Assembly (NCBI RefSeq): GCF_000621585.1
Contig: NZ_KK211309.1
Coordinates: 147,128-211,127 of the forward strand
Direction: 5' to 3'
Source of the DNA: [Eubacterium] cellulosolvens LD2006
GTDB lineage: Bacteria > Bacillota > Clostridia > Lachnospirales > Lachnospiraceae
Length of the DNA: 64,000 bases
Every line of letters starts with the position of its first letter. Position 1 is the first letter of the stretch. A program made the position numbers and the translations under genes. Below the pieces are notes generated by a model. The model was given only the letters and a program-made list of their open reading frames with translations. It had not been told where the DNA came from and did not search any database. Shown one piece after another: positions 1 through 7,829 of this stretch.

Positions 1-495
1 AAAGGAATTGCGGCTGTCTGCGTGAGCCCGAAACAGTTTGAGACCCGCGCGCAGTTTGAGGATGCCTATCTCGCCCAGACCCAGGCCTTCCGGCCGGATC
101 TGGTGGTTCTGGCCGGCTGTATGGTCGTAATCCCGGAGAAGATGGTAGCGGCTTTTCCAAACCGTATGATCAATATTCATCCGGCGCTGATTCCGTCATT
201 CTGCGGAACAGGCTATTACGGTCTTCATGTTCATGAGAAGGTTCTCGAGAGAGGCGCCCGGGTGACCGGCGCGACGGTTCATTTCGTGGACGAGGGAACT
301 GACTCCGGCCCCATCATTCTTCAGAAAGCGGTTTATGTACAGGACGGGGATACCCCGGAGATCCTGCAGAAACGCGTGATGGAGCAGGCGGAGTGGAAGA
401 TCATGCCGGAGGCGATCAATCTGATTGCCAACGGAAGAGTCAGTGTCAGCGATCGCAAGGTAACGATCAGAGATTACGAATACGGCAATATATAA
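1..495 (+). CDS. purN: Phosphoribosylglycinamide formyltransferase, 5' truncated
   Basis: Transfers a formyl group from 10-formyl-THF to GAR to give FGAR, the third step of cytosolic purine synthesis. The reading frame is open from base 1 and enters at KGIAAVCVSPKQF, so the start lies outside the window; about 165 residues of a family usually near 200 are present. Visible family signatures are the INIHPALIPSF segment with the catalytic His, the conserved HFVDEGTDSGPII stretch carrying the catalytic Asp, and the DTPEILQKRVMEQE-like C-terminal part. purD follows after 25 bp on the same strand, the usual purine operon order. Certain as to family; only the N-terminus is missing. Confidence 0.95.
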   Translation, partial: KGIAAVCVSPKQFETRAQFEDAYLAQTQAFRPDLVVLAGCMVVIPEKMVAAFPNRMINIHPALIPSFCGTGYYGLHVHEKVLERGARVTGATVHFVDEGTDSGPIILQKAVYVQDGDTPEILQKRVMEQAEWKIMPEAINLIANGRVSVSDRKVTIRDYEYGNI

Positions 496-520
496 TGTAC
501 AGGAAAGTGAGGAACAGGAA

Positions 521-1810
521 ATGGGAATGAAGGTACTTGTGGTCGGCGGCGGCGGACGTGAGCATGCGATCGTATGGAAAGTTGCGCAGAGCCCGAAGGT
601 GGACAAGATCTACTGCGCACCGGGAAATGCGGGAATTGCGGAACTGGCAGAGTGTGTGGACATCGGCGCCATGGAGTTTGACAAGCTGGTCACTTTTGCG
701 AAAGAGAAGGAAGTAGATCTCACCATCGTAGGCATGGATGATCCGCTGGTTGGTGGAATTGTAGATGCCTTCGAGGAGGCCGGCCTTCGCGTATTCGGAC
801 CGAGAAAGAACGCGGCGATCCTCGAGGGATCCAAAGCCTTCTCCAAGATGCTCATGAAGAAGTACAACATCCCGACAGCAGGATATGAGACCTTCTCCGA
901 GCCGGACAAAGTCATTGAGTACTGCAAAAACAACAACAAATTCCCCATTGTTCTGAAGGCCGACGGTCTTGCACTGGGCAAGGGAGTTCTCATCTGTGAG
1001 AATATGGAGGAAGTGGAAGCCGGCGTAAAGGAACTGATGATTGACAAAAAGTTCGGCTCCGCAGGCGACGAGATTGTCGTTGAGGACTTTATGACCGGAC
1101 GCGAAGTTTCTGTTCTCTCCTTTGTGGATGGAAACATTGTAAAAACCATGGCTTCCGCCCAGGATCACAAGCGCGCAAAAGACGGCGACGAGGGTCTGAA
1201 CACAGGCGGAATGGGCAACTTCTCCCCCACACCGTTCTACACAAAAGAGGTGGAGGAATTCTGCAATAAATATGTATTCCAGCCCACCGTGGACGCCATG
1301 AAGGCAGAGGGACGTCCCTTCAAGGGAATTATCTTCTTCGGACTGATGCTCACACCGGAAGGGCCGAAGGTTCTGGAGTACAACGCCAGATTCGGTGACC
1401 CGGAGGCGCAGGTCGTTCTTCCGAGAATGAAGAACGATATCATTGAAGTGGTAGAGGCCTGCATCGACGGCACTCTCGACCGGATCGATCTTCAGTTCAC
1501 AGAGGAAGCCTGCGTGACCGTAGTACTCGCCAGCGACGGATATCCCCTTGCATATGAGAAGGGACTGCCCATCCGAGGCCTGGAGAACTTCAAAGACAAG
1601 GAAGGTTACTATGTCTTCCATGCCGGCACAAAGTTCAACGAGAAGGGCGAAGTGGTTACAAACGGCGGCCGTGTCCTGGATGTCACAGCCCTGGGCAAAG
1701 ACCTCAAAGAAGCCCGCGCAAACGCCTACAAGGCTGTGGAGTGGGTTGATTTCGACAACAAATACTTCAGACACGACATCGGTCATGCCATTGATGAATA
1801 CAAGGGATGA
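521..1810 (+). CDS. purD: Phosphoribosylamine--glycine ligase (GAR synthetase)
   Basis: ATP-dependent ligation of glycine to 5-phosphoribosylamine, the second step of purine synthesis. It is 429 residues, the normal family length. The N-terminus MKVLVVGGGGREHAI is the diagnostic PurD glycine-rich loop. A central ATP-grasp fold follows (VLKADGLALGKGV, then EYNARFGDPEAQ, which carries metal and ATP ligands), and the C-terminal domain contains HAGT. An AGGAA SD precedes the ATG at 521; the ATG at 527 is an equally usable start. It is the last gene of the purN-purD unit, with an intrinsic terminator 42 bp after the stop. Confidence 0.97.
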   Translation: MGMKVLVVGGGGREHAIVWKVAQSPKVDKIYCAPGNAGIAELAECVDIGAMEFDKLVTFAKEKEVDLTIVGMDDPLVGGIVDAFEEAGLRVFGPRKNAAILEGSKAFSKMLMKKYNIPTAGYETFSEPDKVIEYCKNNNKFPIVLKADGLALGKGVLICENMEEVEAGVKELMIDKKFGSAGDEIVVEDFMTGREVSVLSFVDGNIVKTMASAQDHKRAKDGDEGLNTGGMGNFSPTPFYTKEVEEFCNKYVFQPTVDAMKAEGRPFKGIIFFGLMLTPEGPKVLEYNARFGDPEAQVVLPRMKNDIIEVVEACIDGTLDRIDLQFTEEACVTVVLASDGYPLAYEKGLPIRGLENFKDKEGYYVFHAGTKFNEKGEVVTNGGRVLDVTALGKDLKEARANAYKAVEWVDFDNKYFRHDIGHAIDEYKG

Positions 1811-1851
1811 TGCTGTCTGTGAATAAATATGGATTAAACAGCTGTGTTTAC

Positions 1852-1885
1852 GGGAGGTTCCGCAAGGAACCTCCCTTTGTTTTTG
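1852..1885 (+). terminator. Intrinsic terminator of purND
   Basis: A 10-bp perfect stem, GGGAGGTTCC / GGAACCTCCC, with a GCAA loop is followed by TTTGTTTTT. A repeat-family A copy begins at the last base of the U-tract. Confidence 0.9.
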
Positions 1886-2056
1886 TCTCATAGGAAATTC
1901 CTCCGAATTTCCCATGAGACAAAACGCTCCGCGGGATGCGCAGCTCGCAGATAAGAAGATCGCTTACGCGATTCTGCTCGCGCGCCTTTCGTCCGCTGCG
2001 CTCCCCTCAGGAGTGAGGGGCTGGGGGAGCCGAAGTCCGCTTGCGGACTTTGTTCT
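1885..2056 (+). repeat. Dispersed structured repeat, family A, copy 1
   Basis: About 170 bp shared nearly base for base with 5446-5615, 6181-6350 and 42234-42402. Module order: a first hairpin with arms GTCTCAT / ATGAGAC (1885-1920); the spacer AAACGCTCCGCGGGATGCGC; a GATCGCTTACGCGATT hairpin; a CCCCTCAGGAGTGAGGGG hairpin; and AGTCCGCTTGCGGACTT at the end. It starts inside the U-tract of the purD terminator. No plausible protein is encoded; open frames through it are a by-product of its high G+C. Confidence 0.85.
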
Positions 2057-2178
2057 GGTATAGGAAATTGCTCCGCAATCCCTATACCAGAACGCTCCGC
2101 AGGATGCGCACTCGCGCGATATGTAGATGCGTTGCATCCGCGCTCGGCGCGAGAATGTCGCTAGCGACATTCTTTTTT
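2054..2178 (+). repeat. Family A, sub-type 2 copy ending in a terminator
   Basis: It abuts copy 1. Its first hairpin has arms TCTGGTATAGG / CCTATACCAGA (2054-2091), paired as in other copies but with different bases. An ACGCTCCGCAGGATGCGC spacer follows, then a GATGCGTTGCATCCGCG stretch, and it ends in a 22-nt perfect palindrome AGAATGTCG..CGACATTCT (2152-2173) plus six T, a textbook terminator. The 3' module recurs at 50890-50943 and 58371-58414. Confidence 0.75.
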
Positions 2179-2206
2179 ATGATTTGTAGCGCGGCAGGGA
2201 ACAAAG

Positions 2207-2282
2207 CATACACACTCACACGTCGCTCAGTTCCTCAGCGCTTCGCCGTGATTGAAGCGTTCGGAGTGGGGGATGCCGGAGA
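2207..2282 (+). repeat. Partial copy of repeat family B, plus orientation
   Basis: Begins with AAAGCATACACACTCACACG and continues TCGCTCAGTTCCTCAGCGCT, matching the first third of the copy at 7275-7480 and facing the inverted copy at 2297-2539. The two therefore converge. Confidence 0.55.
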
Positions 2283-2296
2283 GTTTTGATATGTAT

Positions 2297-2539
2297 AGAA
2301 AGTGCGTCGAGCAGGAGGAGGCAGAGTCATGCAACGCGAACGATAGGAGTGGAGGGTGCTGAACGTCCGGGGGACGTTCGTTTAGCGCGGACCGTAGCGG
2401 AGCGAAGACGTCCATGTTTGAACGCACTTTGTACATCGCCCGAAGGGCATTTGAACAAAGTGCGTGAGTTTTGGCGAAGCACCCGCAATAAGCGACGGAG
2501 CGCTGAGGACGAGAGCGACGTGTTCGCGTGTATGCTCTG
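2297..2539 (-). repeat. Repeat family B, inverted copy
   Basis: Read on the minus strand from 2539, it matches 7275-7480: GAGCATACACGCGAACACGT, then CGCTCTCGTCCTCAGCGCTC, and near the far end GCATGACTCTG. The central hairpin (2423-2464) has outer arms CGCACTTTGT / ACAAAGTGCG around an invariant GCCCGAAGGGC. The outer arm differs in sequence from the 7360-7398 arm yet still pairs perfectly. From 2540 to 2910 I see only AT-rich DNA and no gene. Confidence 0.75.
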
Positions 2540-2910
2540 ACCTCCTCTCTGCGTCCTATGCTCAAGGTGAATAATATTCATCGAAAAAACGTGCAATGTG
2601 CACGAATATACACAGGCGAAATTAGCAAGAATCACGAGAACAAGTTTTATAATTTTATTGCGGATCTTATATATGGTTGGCGAAAACTATAAATAATCCG
2701 GTGAATATGCTGCACGACAATAAAATGTGCTGTCAAATTGCCGTTTTAACGTGTTAAAATGGTGACTTGCTGCGTGTTGAGAATTTACAAACTTCAAGTT
2801 TGATGATATAGTACACATGATGCATGAATTGCAGTAATTATGTATATTAATGCATAAATATAGATGACAGGATTTGTTGGCCGCCAGATGGTTCAACAGA
2901 CGGGGCAGAG

Positions 2911-3546
2911 ATGAAAATGGAAAGGGTGTATTACACAGAGCGCCTCCTGGATGCGTTCCGGAGATATTATGATGTGAATCAGGAAGTGGAGGGCGCGCCG
3001 GAGGAATTTTTTGCAAGGTGTGATTTCCACGTCACCGATGCCCGTTATGTGCTCTCGAAGAAGAATGTTCTTTGGAGTACAGACAGCCACGAGTACTGTT
3101 ATATTTTTTCCCTGGATCATTTAACGCTGGATGACTACAGGAGATTCGAAAAATACGCGTATGACGACGGCATGAAGAGGATTACGCCGGGGCACGGCCA
3201 TAAGTGTACGGCGATCACCCTGATCGCTGTCTGCAAGAGCTGTGAAAGCGACGCCCGCAGGGCGCTTCGGCGATGTCGTCTGCACAAGGAATTCCGGTTT
3301 TCACTGGACGGCTGGATGGATTTCCACACCGCCCTGGCAGAACTGGATCCGGAGAGGGTATACACGAATTTCAGCGGACATAAAAATGCAGGTGTTTTAA
3401 AGAAATTATTCAAAATAAAACCTGAGGGGGAAATAACAAATGAACACAGCATTGATACTGCTAATCGGAATTGTTGTACTGGCCTGCGGTTATCTTTTTT
3501 ACGGCCGCTGGCTCGCAAAAACCTGGGGCATCGATCCGACCCGTAA
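2911..3546 (+). CDS. Hypothetical protein overlapping cstA
   Basis: Function not recognised. The product is 211 residues, soluble, without signal peptide or membrane segment; the first ~175 residues look like an ordinary compact domain (aromatic-rich, e.g. STDSHEYCYIFSLDHLTLDD, and Cys-containing AVCKSCESDARRALRRC). A GGGGCAG element lies close upstream of the ATG at 2911; the ATG at 2917 is possible. The last 36 codons run through the start of cstA in another frame, a 107-nt overlap. That tail (rich in R, C, L) does not look like a natural C-terminus, so an ancestral stop just before cstA may have been lost. The tight packing suggests co-transcription with cstA. Confidence 0.6.
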   Translation: MKMERVYYTERLLDAFRRYYDVNQEVEGAPEEFFARCDFHVTDARYVLSKKNVLWSTDSHEYCYIFSLDHLTLDDYRRFEKYAYDDGMKRITPGHGHKCTAITLIAVCKSCESDARRALRRCRLHKEFRFSLDGWMDFHTALAELDPERVYTNFSGHKNAGVLKKLFKIKPEGEITNEHSIDTANRNCCTGLRLSFLRPLARKNLGHRSDP

Positions 3547-5188
3547 GACACCGGCGGAGGCGTGCCGTGATAATGTGGACTACGTGCCGGCAAAGACACC
3601 GGTATTGATGGGACATCACTTCTCGTCCATTGCGGGTGCCGGACCTATCACCGGACCTGTACAGGCTGCCGTTTTCGGTTGGGTTCCGGTTATGCTCTGG
3701 ATCCTGATCGGAGGTATTTTCTTCGGAGGTGTACACGACTTCGGAGCTCTCTTCGCGTCTCTGAGACATAAGGGACAGTCCATTGGAGAGATCATCGGAT
3801 CAACAATGGGAAACAAGATGAAAAAACTCTTTCTTGTTTTTACCTATCTGACACTGCTTCTTGTGGTTGCTGCCTTCTCGTCTATGGTTGCGGGAACATT
3901 TAAAGCCACATATACAGAGTCCGGAGTACTGGACAAGGCGGCAAGTTCTGCGAATGCCTCCACGGCAATGATTTCGCTTCTGTTTATCCTGATGGCCATT
4001 GTCTTCGGTTTCATGGTATACAGAAGGAATGCACCGCTTCTTGTGTCTACACTGGTGGGTGTTGCAGCGATTGTAGGCGTGATTGTGCTGGGATTGACTT
4101 TCCACCCGATCTACCTCAGCGAGACTACATGGATGATCATCATCGGTATTTATATCGGCGTTGCATCCGTTGTTCCTGTATGGATCCTTCTGCAGCCGAG
4201 AGATTATCTCAGCTCTTTCCTGCTTTATTTCATGTTGGCTCTTGCAGTAGTCGGGATCATCGGAGCTCATCCGAGCATGGCAAAAGTACCTGCGTTTACA
4301 GGCTTCTTTAATGAGACACAGGGATATATGTTCCCGGCTCTGTTTGTAACGATTGCCTGTGGCGCGATCTCGGGCTTCCATTCACTGGTTTCTTCCGGTA
4401 CTACATCCAAGCAGCTGGACAATGAGAAACATGCGCTTCCGGTTGCCTATGGTTCTATGCTTATTGAGTGCGTACTTGGACTTTGCACTGTCTGTGCGGT
4501 AGGTTCACTCTGGGATAAATTCTCCTCAGGAGAAGTGACGAACCCTATGCAGGTATTCTCTATGGGAATTGCCCACATGGTGGCTGCGATTCCGGGCATG
4601 GCAGGTACTGAGAAAGTGTGTCAGAGTCTGCTTATTCTTGCGGTCTCTGTATTCTGTCTTACATCTCTGGATACATCTGCGCGTCTTGCAAGATATACCT
4701 TCCAGGAACTCTGGCTTGGTACAGGCGAGACAGTTGACTCGGTGGAGGGATACAAGAAAGTCCTCACCAATCCTTATGTCGCTACAGTAGTGACCATCGT
4801 CCTCGGTGTCGGCATGGGACTTACCGGTTATATCAATATCTGGCCGCTCTTCGGAGCATCCAACCAGCTTCTTGCTGCAGTAGGCCTTCTGGCGGTTGCC
4901 ACCTGGCTCGGTAAAGTCGGCAAGAACAATAAGATGTTCTATATTCCGATGGTATTTATGCTCTGCGTCACAGTGACTTCACTGATCCAGACAGCCATCA
5001 AGAATATCAAGGTAATGACAGGCGGCGTAACAGCTGATTTTGGATGGAGCCTTGCGAGAACAGTAATCGCCGTACTTCTGGTGGTTCTTGCTCTGATCCT
5101 TGCTGCGGACAGCATTCGCACCATGATCAAAAATGCGAAGGAAAAGAAAAATGCGTCCGTCTCTGCGGCAGCATCTGCAGTTGATTAA
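3440..5188 (+). CDS. cstA: Carbon starvation protein CstA family transporter
   Basis: Integral membrane transporter of the CstA/BtsT family; characterised relatives import pyruvate or peptides during carbon limitation. It is 582 residues with many hydrophobic helices from residue 3 onward. Recognisable family segments are VDYVPAKTPVLMGHHFSSIAG near residue 45, AGPITGPVQAAVFGWVP, then GAISGFHSLVSSGTTSKQL and TSLDTSARLARYTFQEL. A strong SD (GAGGGGG) lies 10 bases before the ATG at 3440. The soluble tail ends in a Lys/Ala-rich stretch. The substrate cannot be told from sequence. The gene overlaps the preceding hypothetical gene in a different frame. From 5189 to 5404 there is no gene and I see no clear element. 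Confidence 0.93.
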   Translation: MNTALILLIGIVVLACGYLFYGRWLAKTWGIDPTRKTPAEACRDNVDYVPAKTPVLMGHHFSSIAGAGPITGPVQAAVFGWVPVMLWILIGGIFFGGVHDFGALFASLRHKGQSIGEIIGSTMGNKMKKLFLVFTYLTLLLVVAAFSSMVAGTFKATYTESGVLDKAASSANASTAMISLLFILMAIVFGFMVYRRNAPLLVSTLVGVAAIVGVIVLGLTFHPIYLSETTWMIIIGIYIGVASVVPVWILLQPRDYLSSFLLYFMLALAVVGIIGAHPSMAKVPAFTGFFNETQGYMFPALFVTIACGAISGFHSLVSSGTTSKQLDNEKHALPVAYGSMLIECVLGLCTVCAVGSLWDKFSSGEVTNPMQVFSMGIAHMVAAIPGMAGTEKVCQSLLILAVSVFCLTSLDTSARLARYTFQELWLGTGETVDSVEGYKKVLTNPYVATVVTIVLGVGMGLTGYINIWPLFGASNQLLAAVGLLAVATWLGKVGKNNKMFYIPMVFMLCVTVTSLIQTAIKNIKVMTGGVTADFGWSLARTVIAVLLVVLALILAADSIRTMIKNAKEKKNASVSAAASAVD

Positions 5189-5404
5189 TCATGTTATGTA
5201 ATCACGGCAAACAGCTCTCCATACCCAGAAGGTTCCCAATATGTTTGCTGCGGTTGTCAAAATTCGAGAATCATGTGCTCCGGTGTTTAAATCCTCTGAT
5301 TTATCGCTCCACCGGAGTATCTGGTTCGCCCCCGCAGGACGTCTCTGACCCTGGCGGGATATGAAAACCGGGTATATTTAAATTAAGAAAGAAATCTTAC
5401 CTCT

Positions 5405-5445
5405 ACAGCGGTCTGTGTATTTGTGTGCAGTCCGCTGTTTTTTTA
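5405..5445 (+). terminator. Terminator-like hairpin upstream of repeat
   Basis: Arms ACAGCGG / CCGCTGT enclose a 20-nt loop and are followed by seven T. It lies 217 bp after cstA. A family A copy starts immediately at the end of the T-run. Confidence 0.7.
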
Positions 5446-5615
5446 TCTCATAGGAAATTGCTTCGCATTCCCTATGAGACAAAACGCTCCGCGGGATGCG
5501 CAGCTCGCAGATGGGAAGATCGTTTCGCGATTCTGCTCGCGCGCCTTTCGTCCGCTGCGCTCCCCTCAGGATTGAGGGGATGGGGGAGTCGAAGTCCGCT
5601 TGCGGACTTTGTTCT
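5446..5615 (+). repeat. Dispersed structured repeat, family A, copy 2
   Basis: Nearly identical to 6181-6350 over its whole length. First-hairpin arms CTCATAGG / CCTATGAG, then the TTCGCGATT and CCCCTCAGGATTGAGGGG hairpins and AGTCCGCTTGCGGACTTTGTTCT. It abuts the upstream T-tract and, downstream, an XRE gene fragment. Confidence 0.85.
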
Positions 5616-5706
5616 GGGAAAATTGTTACTTGACAAGTGTTCCCGGTGGGCTTATGTTTACGGAAAGAACGGACGAAATATACAATATAGCACAGGTATC
5701 GTGTGA
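5616..5706 (+). pseudogene. C-terminal fragment of an XRE-type regulator
   Basis: Frame 5622-5706 reads LLLDKCSRWAYVYGKNG and stops at 5704-5706. It closely resembles DLLVKQYSKWAYEYCP in the C-terminal part of the HTH protein at 14675-15001. No HTH portion exists upstream: the similarity begins where the family A repeat ends. It looks like the stump of a paralogue removed by a deletion or insertion at the repeat edge. Short, so the homology is an inference. Confidence 0.45.
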
Positions 5707-5720
5707 GCGGATGACAGTCA

Positions 5721-6032
5721 TTGTTTGAAAACGGCAGAATTGAGGTTGATGAGACATTGTTCAGCGGATATCAGGCTCTGATCGGTTATTACAATGTGAA
5801 TTACATTTGTAATATCGATTCCAGACGAAAAGAATGGCAGTTCAATAATTTTTTTGAACAATACGGTACAGACACGGAAGCGTACACCATGGAAATGATC
5901 GAGCATTATTTCAGAAATAACGGCATTTCCTACAGGAGATACTTCCTCATGGACAACACGCGAAGCGAGCGGTCGAATATGACGCGTTTCGGTGAGTTTC
6001 TCCACCAGTCATGGATGACACCGGAGAAGTGA
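5721..6032 (+). CDS. Small hypothetical protein
   Basis: 103 residues, family not recognised. It starts at a TTG (5721) because an in-frame stop lies three codons before; the SD is poor. The composition looks protein-like (Tyr/Asn-rich, e.g. GYQALIGYYNVNYICN, then NNFFEQYG and FGEFLHQSWMTPEK), acidic, without signal or membrane segment. It lies directly behind the XRE fragment, so it may be a leftover of the same accessory module, perhaps missing its N-terminus. A strong terminator follows at 6142, which mildly supports a transcribed unit. Confidence 0.4.
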   Translation: MFENGRIEVDETLFSGYQALIGYYNVNYICNIDSRRKEWQFNNFFEQYGTDTEAYTMEMIEHYFRNNGISYRRYFLMDNTRSERSNMTRFGEFLHQSWMTPEK

Positions 6033-6141
6033 GGAGAGAGGCCGGATCGTTTGATTTCCGAGGAGCGGGGCATACGATTCTTTGGTTGAGGGATAGAACA
6101 CGGGGCTGTGTGAGAAGAGTGCACAGAAGACCGTAGCATAT

Positions 6142-6178
6142 AAAGAAGGGACTGTCAAACGACAGTCCCTTCTTTTAT
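6142..6178 (+). terminator. Strong intrinsic terminator
   Basis: A 15-bp perfect stem, AAAGAAGGGACTGTC / GACAGTCCCTTCTTT, with an AAAC loop and a T-rich tail. A family A copy begins three bases later. Confidence 0.9.
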
Positions 6179-6180
6179 CA

Positions 6181-6350
6181 TCTCATAGGAAATTGCTTCG
6201 CATTCCCTATGAGACAAAACGCTCCGCGGGATGCGCAGCTCGCAGATGGGAAGATCGCTTCGCGATTCTGCTCGCGCGCCTTTCGTCCGCTGCGCTCCCC
6301 TCAGGATTGAGGGGATGGGGTAGTCGAAGTCCGCTTGCGGACTTTGTTCT
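6181..6350 (+). repeat. Dispersed structured repeat, family A, copy 3
   Basis: Near-identical twin of 5446-5615 (a few substitutions, such as GGGGTAGTCG for GGGGGAGTCG). Same hairpin order. It sits between the 6142 terminator and the minus-strand tRNA terminator, so neither flanking gene reads into it from a conventional 3' UTR. Confidence 0.85.
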
Positions 6351-6351
6351 A

Positions 6352-6386
6352 CATAAAAGAAAAACCTTCAGAAATAATCTGAAGGT
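6352..6386 (-). terminator. Terminator of the tRNA-Val/tRNA-Met unit
   Basis: On the minus strand: ACCTTCAG / CTGAAGGT with an ATTATTT loop, then TTTTCTTTT. It lies just 3' of tRNA-Met. Confidence 0.85.
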
Positions 6387-6393
6387 GAAAGAG

Positions 6394-6467
6394 TAGCGAG
6401 AGGGGGATTTGAACCCTCGACACTGCGGGTATGAACCGCATGCTCTAGCCAACTGAGCTACCTCGCC
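6394..6467 (-). tRNA. tRNA-Met (CAT), elongator type
   Basis: 74 nt on the minus strand: acceptor GGCGAGG paired to TCTCGCT (two G-U pairs), D-arm GCTC..GAGC, anticodon stem TGCGG/CCGCA with loop TTCATAC, and T-loop TTCAAAT. CCA is not encoded. The first pair and anticodon stem are not initiator-like (no three G-C pairs). An Ile tRNA with lysidine-modified CAT is less likely from the body sequence. Confidence 0.9.
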
Positions 6468-6498
6468 ATATTTAAATACAAGTTGCTTTGAGAAGAAG

Positions 6499-6571
6499 TG
6501 GGGCCTATAGGGCTCGAACCTATGACCCTCTGCTTGTAAGGCAGATGCTCTCCCAGCTGAGCTAAGACCCC
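6499..6571 (-). tRNA. tRNA-Val (TAC)
   Basis: 73 nt on the minus strand: acceptor GGGGTCT / AGGCCCC with wobble, D-arm GCTC..GAGC, anticodon stem TCTGC/GCAGA with loop CTTACAA, and T-loop TTCGAGC. CCA is not encoded. It is the first gene of the two-tRNA transcript. Confidence 0.92.
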
Positions 6572-6602
6572 GTGTTGTTGTCTCGCCGCAACCTGCTCCG
6601 CT

Positions 6603-6631
6603 AGTATAACCCGATATGAGGGGTATGTCAA
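6603..6631 (-). promoter_or_regulatory. Promoter of the tRNA unit
   Basis: Minus strand: consensus TTGACA (6626-6631), 17-bp spacer, TATACT (6603-6608). It lies 32 bp upstream of the tRNA-Val 5' end. Confidence 0.9.
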
Positions 6632-6824
6632 CACCTTTTTTGAAATTTTTTTGAAAAAGTTTTCATTTCTTTTTGACTTATTTATTTTGGCTAAAATCGG
6701 GTGTACCTATAGAGATTTTATAGTGAATGTGTTAGACTGAATACAGTGTATTTCCGTGATAGCGATCCGGCAGCAAAGGAATGCGTTGTCACAAACCAGA
6801 CAGAAAGGATCGGTGGTTAAAGAA

Positions 6825-7175
6825 ATGGATAAAGTACAGGAACTGGTCACTCTTTTAAAAGCAGGACAGATCAAGGAAGAACAGGAGAAGAAGATTAATC
6901 CGATACTGTTCGTTGTTGCTGTCGTTGGAGCGATTGTCGCTGTATGTGGAATTGCCTATGCGATCTATCGCCATTTCAGCCCGGATTATCTGGGAGAATT
7001 TGACGATGACGACTTTGATGACGATTTCGAGGATTACTTTGATGATGAAGACTGTGATGACTTCGATGAAGACAGAGCAGAGAAAGATGATCCTGTTTCA
7101 TCGGCATTCGATGATGACAGGGATGAGCAGAGAACACCATCAGAGACGAAGATCATCTTCCCGAGAGTTAAGTAA
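6825..7175 (+). CDS. Small single-pass membrane protein with acidic tail
   Basis: About 116 residues from the ATG at 6825 (MDKVQELVTLLKAGQ). The GTG at 6813 is an alternative: an AGAAAGGA element is too close to one and far from the other. Layout: a charged N-terminal helix (to ~23), one hydrophobic segment PILFVVAVVGAIVAVCGIAY (~25-45), YRHFSPDYLGEF, then a stretch of Asp/Glu/Phe repeats (DDDFDDDFEDYFDDEDCDDF) and a short basic end, FPRVK. No enzyme motif. This organisation is common in small Lachnospiraceae proteins of unknown role. It is monocistronic, closed by a terminator. Confidence 0.75.
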   Translation: MDKVQELVTLLKAGQIKEEQEKKINPILFVVAVVGAIVAVCGIAYAIYRHFSPDYLGEFDDDDFDDDFEDYFDDEDCDDFDEDRAEKDDPVSSAFDDDRDEQRTPSETKIIFPRVK

Positions 7176-7207
7176 AGTTTAGAATAGCTGTTATAGAGTA
7201 TTATGTA

Positions 7208-7238
7208 GCCGCTGTGGATTGCCGCAGCGGCTTTTTTG
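7208..7238 (+). terminator. Intrinsic terminator
   Basis: Arms GCCGCTG / CAGCGGC around a 10-nt loop, then six T. It lies 33 bp after the 7175 stop. Confidence 0.88.
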
Positions 7239-7274
7239 TGTCACGAGATGAATTCTCCTGGGGTAAAATGCGTA

Positions 7275-7480
7275 AGGAGCCAGAGCATACACGCGAACAC
7301 GTCGCTCTCGTCCTCAGCGCTCCGCCGCCTATTGCGGGGTGCTCCCGCAAAAAGCTCAACCGCTTTGTCTTATGCCCTTCGGGCGATGTCCAAAGCGGTC
7401 TCAGACATTGCTCACGCACCCGCGCTATGCTCGCGCTTCGTTCTCCGCTTCCAAGTGTTCGCTCTGCATGACTCTGTCCC
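7275..7480 (+). repeat. Repeat family B, plus copy
   Basis: Matches the minus-strand copy at 2297-2539. The key hairpin (7360-7398) has outer arms CCGCTTTG / CAAAGCGG and the invariant inner CCCTTCGGG. The copy ends around GCATGACTCTG. It lies 37 bp behind an intrinsic terminator. No credible protein. Confidence 0.75.
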
Positions 7481-7597
7481 CTTCCGCTTCCAATGTGTTA
7501 CAGCATAAAATGTCAGAACTCGATACTTCGCACCCAAAAGATCTGTAATTCCGGCAGATCTGAAAGAGGTCTCACACGAAAACAAAATGCGTTACCT

Positions 7598-7623
7598 GTT
7601 CTGATTATGTCAATAATCGGAAC
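7598..7623 (+). promoter_or_regulatory. Inverted repeat upstream of the xylanase gene
   Basis: GTTC-T-GATTAT-gtca-ATAATC-G-GAAC, two 10-base half-sites paired around a 4-base centre. It is placed 207 bp before the GH30 start in otherwise AT-rich DNA. It could be an operator for a sugar-responsive regulator; no clear sigma-A promoter could be fixed between it and the gene. A second short inverted repeat (AGATCTG / CAGATCT) lies at 7541-7562. Confidence 0.4.
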
Positions 7624-7829
7624 GATTTATCACACGAATACGGCATAAAATAATAATAATCTGATATATCTAACTCGTTTAGACAACATTTGAGAAGCGA
7701 AGAGATACTAGAATTGATAATATTATACGTGTGAATACATTTCTTATATGTCATGAATTTGTTGTCAGGACTTTGGGAATTGGATTTGCGGAAACAGTAA
7801 GTACTTTATAAAGGAGAAGGAGAAAAAGT

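Noticed and set aside
467..1915. 482-codon minus-strand frame across purD
   Set aside because: Shadow of purD; no family resemblance and no promoter or SD.
1964..2635. Several short frames on both strands in the first repeat block
   Set aside because: They translate G+C-rich repeats A and B; no SD and no similarity to protein families.
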